Positions 57,901 through 64,000 of a stretch of 64,000 bases of DNA are shown here, one piece after another (positions within the stretch are counted from its first letter, which is position 1; each line of letters starts with the position of its first letter). The notes under the pieces were generated by a model, which saw only the letters and a list, made by a program, of their open reading frames with translations, did no database searches and had not been told where the DNA came from. Source of the DNA: Cinnamomum chago (Eukaryota > Streptophyta > Magnoliopsida > Laurales > Lauraceae). Location of the stretch: NCBI GenBank assembly GCA_038049695.1, contig CP142456.1, forward strand, positions 71,943,922 through 72,007,921. The letters run 5' to 3'. The position numbers and the translations under genes are program-made.

Positions 57901-60900
57901 ATTTTCTTCCATGATAGAGAGAATTAACTTCTTGTCTTCCGTCTTAGGGTTGTGAGCAAAAACCTATATATAGCCCCAAATTCATGCCATAATGTTAAGA
58001 GCACAAGTAGGACTCAAAGTGGGAAAGAGTTTCCAACAGGAGTCAATTTCTTTTTCAGATCCAAAGACTTTCTCTCCATCCGATTGTTTGGATAGAGGTT
58101 CCGGTTGATTAGTCCTGAATCGATTGGTTTGAAGTGTATCAGCTATCAATCGATTGGACAAAGGATTCAATTGATCGGTCTTCGGTGGTTCTCTCGGATT
58201 TCTTCTTTTGATTTGCTTCGGTTCTTCCGGCGAGACAACCAAAGTTCATTCTAAAATAAAATAGAAAATACAACTCAATGGACCAAGAGTTTTGTTCATT
58301 TTAGCAGGACATGAATTTATCTCATATTCAGATATGTGGAAGTTTTTCCATTGGACTACATGCAAGAAGTTATGTATATATATATGTGAAATTGGGGCGA
58401 TTTGATTAGAAAATCGATGCTTAATTTGATATTGACGTGCATGTGCATGCGGAAGAGCGAAACCTATGATCTCACGTGAAACTTATGATTGTACAATCAT
58501 GCCACACAATAGAGGCCAGATGATTTTGCGTGGTTTGGCAAAACCTCTTACGTCCATCGCAAGATAGCAACGACTGACATCTTTGACTGTTTTAAGAGTC
58601 TAGGGCTATTATTACAGATTATATGGTAAATATAATATGTACTTTCTTTGCAACTAAGAAAGCCTTGGTGCAATGACCAAAATTTTATTGACCCTGTACG
58701 CAGTTATTGGCTAACCCAATGTGCCAATCTTGTAAGCTTGTAATACAAGACATAAGCACAACAGACATAAATTTTGATTTTGAATTGGATTTATTTCCAT
58801 TGTAATTTCAACTTTGTAATTTGAATTTGTCTCATTCTCTCTATGTTTGCAACGAGAACTATTTGCTATTAGTCTCTTCAGCGTCTGTATTCTTCTCCGA
58901 CAATCTCCTTTTTATCTAAAAATTAATTAGAAGAAAATATTGTGTTTTGTGAAAGTTAATTTTGGTTCATTTTATATCTAAAAATTAACATGAAGGAGAA
59001 AATGTGAACAAAAATTAAGTTTTGTGATTGTCACACATGGCGATAGCATTGGCATCCCCCCTATTCGTAACTATATTTAAGCCAATGAAGTTTGTTTATA
59101 AGAAATAATATTTTATTAAAATCTCAAATATTCTACAACTATGAAATCAAATTATTACTTTTTATTTTTGTTAGAAAATTTAATAATTTTTTTTTGTATG
59201 GATTTTATTCACTGTGCTAAGCACGGGCATATTTTGCTGGTTGATCTTATTGAAAGTGGTTGTTTTTAAAGTGCTTTCAGTTTGTTGCTTCTGGGCACTA
59301 CCAACCCGTAAATAATAGATGGATTTCTTCTCACTTAAAGTTAAAAAATGGAAAGGATTTTGTAATTATTGGTTGAGTTTGTTGCACCAATCCTTCATTG
59401 CTTTCCGGGGACACTTTCCCAGCATCTTAAAATTTAGGGTTGTATTGCAACCTTAGTTTCTTGATTTTTTATATTTATGGTGTTATTTTTACATAGACTG
59501 ACATTTTGGACAATTGGAAAAACAAGTTTTGTGGTAGCTTGATGTAGATCCAGCCTATTTATGGTGTGGTTCCAGACCTTTCGTAATTGCTAACTGGTTG
59601 CAATGAGGAGAAAATCCACGGCACTTGAGCGAAGAGAGCAAATCCACAGCACTTGAGGATAAATCAATTTACATCTCTTCAAAATCAGCCTTATTGGGAT
59701 TAGTAAAACAAAAGATGACGAAGGAAAATTGCTCTAAAAAAAGATGATTTAAGGAAAATCACCTAGTGGTGGAGGGATTTTCGATTCTTTTATGCCATTA
59801 TAATTGAAGTAGAACAACTACCTTCTACAAACCTTTCACATATATTTTTATAGGGTAGGCTTTTAATCCAAGCTATACTATTATTGATCAAATCATAAGT
59901 CTTTGGTCAAGTCTTAAGTCTTAGCCATACAGATAAATTTTAAGTGCTTCATGTGAAAAATGGAAATACTTGTACAAATAAATTATGGAAAATAGGTTGT
60001 TGTGAATCTTGTAAATGACGAGTTATTGGGATTGGACAAGTTTAGTGATTTTAGGGAAGAGGGAAATTAGGGACTAATTTTTAGGAATGAGGTAGAATGG
60101 AAGGAACAACTTGGTATATAGAGATTTGAATTTCAAAATTGAAAGAGTATGATTTGGGGAAAACATGAAATAGTAGTTTCATGGCTCTGGGCATTGTCTT
60201 GTGATGACCAATACATTTTTCTGCAATTGCTGGTTTGTAGAGCACGGTTGGATTGGCATAATCTGCAATTTTCTTTGATGTCATGTTTCCTATTACTTTG
60301 ATTGTCCTATTCCTGTTGAGTCCCTTTCCGATATCAACTCTCCCCAATCTTGATTGGAAGTAATTTATGTGTTTTGGTTTGCAGAGCGTGTGGGAGCTGA
60401 AGTGGTTGAATGTGCTTGTGTTATCGAACTACCTGAACTCAAGGTGTGCTCCTTAACTTTTTCACCTGTCCATGGTTTCATTTTTCCTTGCAATATTGGC
60501 GGGACTGAATGGCTGATAATCTGATTATTGGCTTGACACTAGTGGCAAGGTGCTGAATGTTCTTTCTATGGATTTATTGACTATTACGGCTTTCATTTTA
60601 GATGGTGCTGCTTTTAAGCAAGTTCTTTGTAGCAAAGAAAAAAAAAAGCTTTGTCTATTGATTTGCTTGGATGCATGTTATTTTTCTCCACTTCCATTCT
60701 CTCCTTTTTTTTGCGTCCAAGGAAGCCCCTCACCCCCCAAGGGTCCATTTTGATGTAGAGAAACTTTCTAGTATCTAGTATGGTTCTATTTTTTCCACCT
60801 TACTTTTCCAAACATTAAGAGCCTGTAGTGTTGGGTCCATTTGAGAACATGTCTAGTTTTGGTGGGCTATTCTGTTCAAGAGCTGTTTCCTAATTTTTGC

Positions 60901-61240
60901 TCATGGGATGGCTTTTAGTGCTTTTGAAGACTGGCCATTTTCTATCTGCTGATGTGAGAAATCATCTATCTACGTTCAAGCCATGCCCATGATACTGCAC
61001 ACACCCTGGTCTTCTAGCGGCTCAGTTTTTTTGTTGCTCATTATTTAAGTTAGAAGAGTGAATTAAACCATGATGAGTAGCTTTAAGGAGCCTGTTTTTT
61101 CAAATATTTTCATTTTATCTTCAATAGGAGTCCTTAAAAAATACTGTAGAAGAGGATGACTCAATGTCTTATTGTGCATGATGCAGGGTCGTGAGAGGCT
61201 AACCGGTAAACCGTTATACATACTTGTGGAGTCTCATTAA
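45992..61240 (+). CDS. APT1: Adenine phosphoribosyltransferase, cytosolic type
   Basis: Salvages adenine with PRPP to AMP and pyrophosphate; in plants related enzymes also act on cytokinin bases. Six coding exons: 45992-46073, 46303-46413, 48500-48592, 51306-51455, 60385-60443 and 61187-61240, all with GT-AG junctions, giving 182 aa, the usual length. The start encodes [20 protein letters not shown]; no plastid transit peptide is present. Seen in order: [20 protein letters not shown], then [20 protein letters not shown], and the PRPP-binding loop [13 protein letters not shown] at residues 125-137. It ends at residue 182 with YILVESH. The exon set looks intact. Introns 2, 3 and 4 are about 2.1, 2.7 and 8.9 kb; intron 4 holds a hAT transposon and a Helitron-like end. 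The symbol rests on similarity to the plant APT1 group. Confidence 0.95.
48020..48220 (+). pseudogene. Decayed duplicate of the start of APT exon 3 within intron 2
   Basis: This stretch repeats the region 48355-48535, about 322 bp upstream. The end of intron 2 (TTCATTATTTTGTTGTTCTT, GTCTCTTGTTTAATA) and the start of exon 3 (GAGGCAAGGGGTTTCATTTT) are both present. An acceptor AATAG at 48174-48178 precedes it. The copied exon loses similarity after about 30 bases and meets a stop in the APT frame about 60 bases in. If spliced in, it would truncate the enzyme. Confidence 0.75.
49818..50035 (+). repeat. Tandem duplication in APT intron 3
   Basis: Two copies of about 110 bp with phrases GATGTCGAATCAAGTTTG and GACAAATTGTTGGTATATCC, at about 49818-49925 and 49926-50035, moderately diverged. 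Confidence 0.75.
50499..50517. repeat. TAA microsatellite in APT intron 3
   Basis: About six TAA/AAT units in an AT-rich stretch. Confidence 0.85.
51828..51884. repeat. 27-bp tandem duplication in APT intron 4
   Basis: AAGACTTAAAAACGAACACT then TTAGAGA occurs twice in a row. Confidence 0.85.
52964..56231 (-). pseudogene. hAT transposase with BED finger, DUF659 and hAT dimerisation domain
   Basis: Exons (- strand): 56231-54521, 54418-54279, 54201-54126 and 54040-52964, with GT-AG introns. The N-terminal BED-type finger reads [20 protein letters not shown], the central DUF659 region includes [20 protein letters not shown] and [12 protein letters not shown], and the C-terminal dimerisation region includes [21 protein letters not shown] Gly/Ser/Tyr-rich tail ends at 52964 (GRHSFWW). 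Frame breaks: a roughly 10-bp tandem duplication (CAGCCAGCTA twice) near 56060-56085, a TA-run slip at about 55215-55226, a 12-13 bp duplication (CTCCGGACCACTA) near 54775-54800, and a shift near 53280 in the tail. This copy cannot make a full protein. Confidence 0.85.
56440..57430. repeat. 154-bp minisatellite inside the hAT element
   Basis: About six and a half head-to-tail units. Each has AAATAAATCCGAAAATAAAA, AAAATCAATAAACATTCAAA, TGATCTATGGGAAACATAGA and CAATTTCCAAGTGGTTTCAT. The unit length is 152-155 bp (the first is about 170). It lies upstream of the transposase start, in leader or promoter position. Confidence 0.85.
57922..58960. mobile_element. Possible LTR-derived sequence in APT intron 4
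   Basis: Contains GCGTGGTTTGGCAAAACCTC then TTACGTCCATC, like the conserved LTR phrase in the Tat element at about 18112-18140, and TTCTTCTCCGACA near 58890, like a Copia LTR border. No primer site or coding part was found. Its likely left half, before the hAT insertion, would be around 51800-52390. Confidence 0.3.
59205..59240 (+). mobile_element. Helitron-like 3' terminus in APT intron 4
   Basis: GTGCTAAGCAC palindrome, GGGCATATTT then TGCTGG, followed by T: the CTRR|T rule of Helitron ends. It nearly matches the end at 25470-25494. The 5' end was not found. Confidence 0.45.
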
Positions 61241-63868
61241 AGCTATGACAATATCTATCCCTTTGAGCTGCCAGAGAGAGATGATCTGTACATTTGAGGG
61301 GTATTGTAGGCATTTCCTTTATGCATGGAATTCTTACAGACTGAACATCAATTTTCCCTTTTTCTTTTCATTTAGCAGTGAATTTTGATCTTCCGTTGAT
61401 GGTTGATCGTAGTGTCCAATTAGCATTGGGTTGGCTATATCCAAAGAAACTATTTGATAACTTAGAAATTGGTTGGAATGGTCACTTGGGATTTTGGTAT
61501 GTCTTCGTTTCTTTTCTAGTGGGTCAGTGGGTTTGTTTCTTATCTAGGGAAGATTGATATGTCATTGAATCTGCTGTTCAGGGATCATTACAACATTCAT
61601 ATTTATTGGATGTGATGGCTCTGTGGCCCTGCAGCAGTTTTGATGGCAAGGTGTGGAATGTGCTTGCCTTGGTTGCTTGGTTCTCTTTTGAATGATGGTG
61701 TTCTGTTTCATGGTTGTAATTTGTTGGCCTTGGAGGAATGCTTTGGATGGTTCCTTTGACTTGGATGGTCGTGGTTAGGAATTTCAATGGAACTCAGATT
61801 ACCTTATCGGGTTAACCCGTGTTTCAACCCAAGAAAATTGGGCTTTGGATCATCCTTCTTTTTTGGGCTGGTCAGTATCATGAATCTTGATTCATGCATG
61901 AAAGTATTATATATTTTTGTAGTCTTAACTGTGTTAATCATGTTATACTCAAATTAACAGCTTAAATAGCAACGCTGATGGCCCTGTTTAGTGGCGGACC
62001 TTAGAAAGCATCCTGTGGATCTTTGAACTTCTGTGGGTATTGAGCTTGCAGTAATGGTCCTGTATCCTACTCTTATACCAATCGGTGGTAGGGATCCCCA
62101 TGAATATGATTATGAGCCTAGATGTAAGTAATCTTCCTGGACCAATGAGGTTCTGTTCTTAGAGAAAACGAACAATCTGGGTACTGGCAATGTTGTGGTT
62201 AAGAGCCTCGAGCTTATATGCATGGATCAAACCAATCTTTCAGGACCATGGCCAACCCACATGGCCTTTGCTTTTGTATGTCTAGCCATATATTATGTAG
62301 CCCCGCTACACACTGGTTGGTGGGATGTCTTTTTAAATTCGAAACTTAGTGCCTGGTTGTCTTTATTTTTAATATGATTTGAGTTTGTACTTAAAAGTGA
62401 ATAATGACCATCAAATAACCTCTCCATCTAATGTAATGTGACTCAGATTTTCTTTCCATCAAGTCATCACCTAGTATAAATCCTAGGGATTTTATGGTCT
62501 CTTGCCCATTCCTACCTTATATATCCCTATACCTCTTATATCATTCACTTTTAACCTTTATATCAACTTTCAGTGGCTCTCATTGGACTTTGAATTCCTA
62601 AGTATTCTATGTAAAAAGGAAACATACCCTAATATTTATTCATTTAAAAAAAAATGTGGGTTGGTGGGAAATGGACTTGAGTACCCTTCAACCCAATCAA
62701 ACCCAAACCAACTCATTTGCTATATCCTCACGTGCTCTTTGGCCTTCGCTATTTCCAATACCTTGCAAGCAAGCTGTATCATCGGTCTATAATGATTGAA
62801 CACTCAAACTTCCGAGAATCAAGGGTAACTTTACTCGATTGCGTATGATATTTTTGTTTTTGTTTATTCACTATTGTGAACCGGAGGCTTGTGTTTTGTA
62901 TATTAAATATCATGACTACAGTGGGGATAAATGATCATAGGTTGTGACATCAACATAGGACTATAGTAGTCTCCATGAATGAGTTAATTTGATACAAATG
63001 AGCCCAACCTTTACTTAATCAAATCCATCCCTCCTCTAAAGATGCACTCATCCAAATTTCACTTCATTTATTTCTTTTACACTGTTGAATTAATTTGTAT
63101 ATGAAAGTAGGGACTTAAATCAAACGCATATTCTTATTTTTCACTTATTGCACAATCTGGTGGTGGATATTATTCTAATTGGAATAAGAACTTTAGTGTC
63201 ACTTATTCCTTGAATGGATTTAGTATCTATTAGTTATTAAGTACGATTGTCATGGGGATTAATGATATATGTGATTGAAAACTGGTTGAAGAATCTCTAT
63301 GTTTCGCTAAATAGAAAAATTTAATCATTGGGATTACGAATCTGAGAAGGTTGACATTTTGAGGACCCAGATCTTATACCAACTTCCCGTGATTTCCCTT
63401 TTTTTTTCCTTTCTTCTGAGTTATTATTTGTTAGATTCATATTTTATTTTATGTTACTTTTGTATTAGCCGTTCAGCTAGAAACTTCCCATTATAGAGTG
63501 GTTTGAGATATGTTCATATTGTGATTTGCAAAGATCCCATATTTCATGTTTATATTGTAAAGTATATCCGCTGCGGCTGCTAATGTCTCGATGTATTGGT
63601 AGGAATAGTTAGCAAAAGAAATTTAATAGGGTATTAGAGCAAACAGGTATTGAAAGGTATTTCCATTGTCTCTAGTAAAGCATGGTTAATAATCAGGCCT
63701 TGATCCGGTGGGTCTCATTTTGATACGGTCAGATGAGTATTATCTTTCAAGTCCCTCATCGATGGGTATAAGGTTGAGTTGGATATGAGAGAAACTACAC
63801 AAAAACCATAAAGAAGAAAATGGAATTTCTATAGCTGATATTGCCTTTTGGTGGAAGAATATAAGAAC

Positions 63869-63870
<2 letters not shown>
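61241..63870. other. APT 3' UTR and downstream spacer
   Basis: The first few hundred bases probably carry the APT 3' UTR, but no poly(A) site could be chosen with certainty. The rest holds no recognisable gene or repeat. Confidence 0.5.

Positions 63871-63871
<1 letters not shown>

Positions 63872-63906
<35 letters not shown>
63872..63906. repeat. TA microsatellite
   Basis: About seventeen TA dinucleotides directly before a MITE end. Confidence 0.95.
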
Positions 63907-63908
<2 letters not shown>

Positions 63909-63910
<2 letters not shown>

Positions 63911-64000
63911 ATGTTCATATGCATCCATCCCTCCCCATAGGGTGAGGGATACTTTCATAAATTGGAGTTTCAAGTATACCCTATGTACTTGAAATCCCCC
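63909..64000. mobile_element. Second copy of the palindrome-ended MITE, cut by the window edge
   Basis: AATGTTCATATGCATCCATC then CCTCCCCATAGGGTGAGGGA matches the left end and body of the MITE at 30537-30701, including TTTCAAGTA and GTACTTGAAATCCC. Confidence 0.75.

Larger units (their letters stand above)
52395..57913 (-). mobile_element. hAT transposon (DUF659 type) in APT intron 4
   Basis: Flanked by perfect 8-bp ATAGAGAG duplications at 52387-52394 and 57914-57921. Ends CAAGGATGAAAATATCGG and, reversed, CATGGAAGAAAATATCCG. Both subterminal regions (52407-52620; 57800-57900) are packed with GTATCGG/CCGATAC motifs, including CGTATCGGCCGATAC, likely transposase-binding sites. It contains one transposase gene on the - strand and a minisatellite. 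Length is 5519 bp. It lies antisense to APT. Confidence 0.92.

Noticed and set aside
63740..63973. 77-codon - strand open frame
   Set aside because: Its middle is the TA microsatellite read as alternating Tyr and Ile; not a gene.

Overview
The window is nuclear DNA from a flowering plant. It has split genes with GT-AG introns, AT-rich spacers, and a dense load of plant-type transposable elements: PIF/Harbinger, MULE, hAT, CACTA, Ty3/gypsy of the Tat type, L1 and a SINE. The species cannot be fixed from sequence alone. The long intron full of transposons and the low gene density suggest a medium or large genome, perhaps a woody magnoliid or early eudicot (low confidence).

Only one ordinary host gene is clear. 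It is adenine phosphoribosyltransferase, with six coding exons between 45992 and 61240 on the + strand, 182 aa. Its fourth intron is 8.9 kb long because a 5.5 kb hAT transposon has landed in it in antisense orientation, with a perfect 8-bp target duplication. Intron 2 carries a second, decayed copy of the start of exon 3.

Layout from left to right. 1-1640 is featureless. 1.7-4.9 kb is a PIF/Harbinger element with its two genes, a transposase carrying a nonsense codon and a Myb/SANT-like partner; two MITEs with the same ends lie at 32.3 and 40.4 kb. 6.6-7.66 kb is an LTR-retrotransposon head (LTR, primer site, start of gag) cut by a CACTA terminus at 7657. 8457-18566 is a Tat-type Ty3/gypsy element on the - strand, with gag, protease, RT, two RNases H and integrase, all lightly broken. 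Between pol and its 3' LTR it holds a gene on the opposite strand with its own TATA box, ideal Kozak start, three introns and a poly(A) signal. 18.8-20.3 kb is PIF-like and MITE DNA. 21.2-25.8 kb is a SINE and a degenerate L1 3' end split by a MULE, a MITE and a further insertion. 26.2-45.4 kb is gene-free and holds MITEs, tandem duplications, a second MULE of the same family with long inverted arms (35032-37245) and a degenerate tandem array (42.7-43.6 kb). 45.4-61.2 kb is the APT gene. 61.3-64 kb is spacer ending in a TA microsatellite and a MITE end.

The most interesting parts are the spliced antisense gene in the Tat element, the spread of one palindromic GC-rich motif through three of that element's coding regions, the two-copy MULE family with clean 9-bp target duplications, and the remodelled APT introns.
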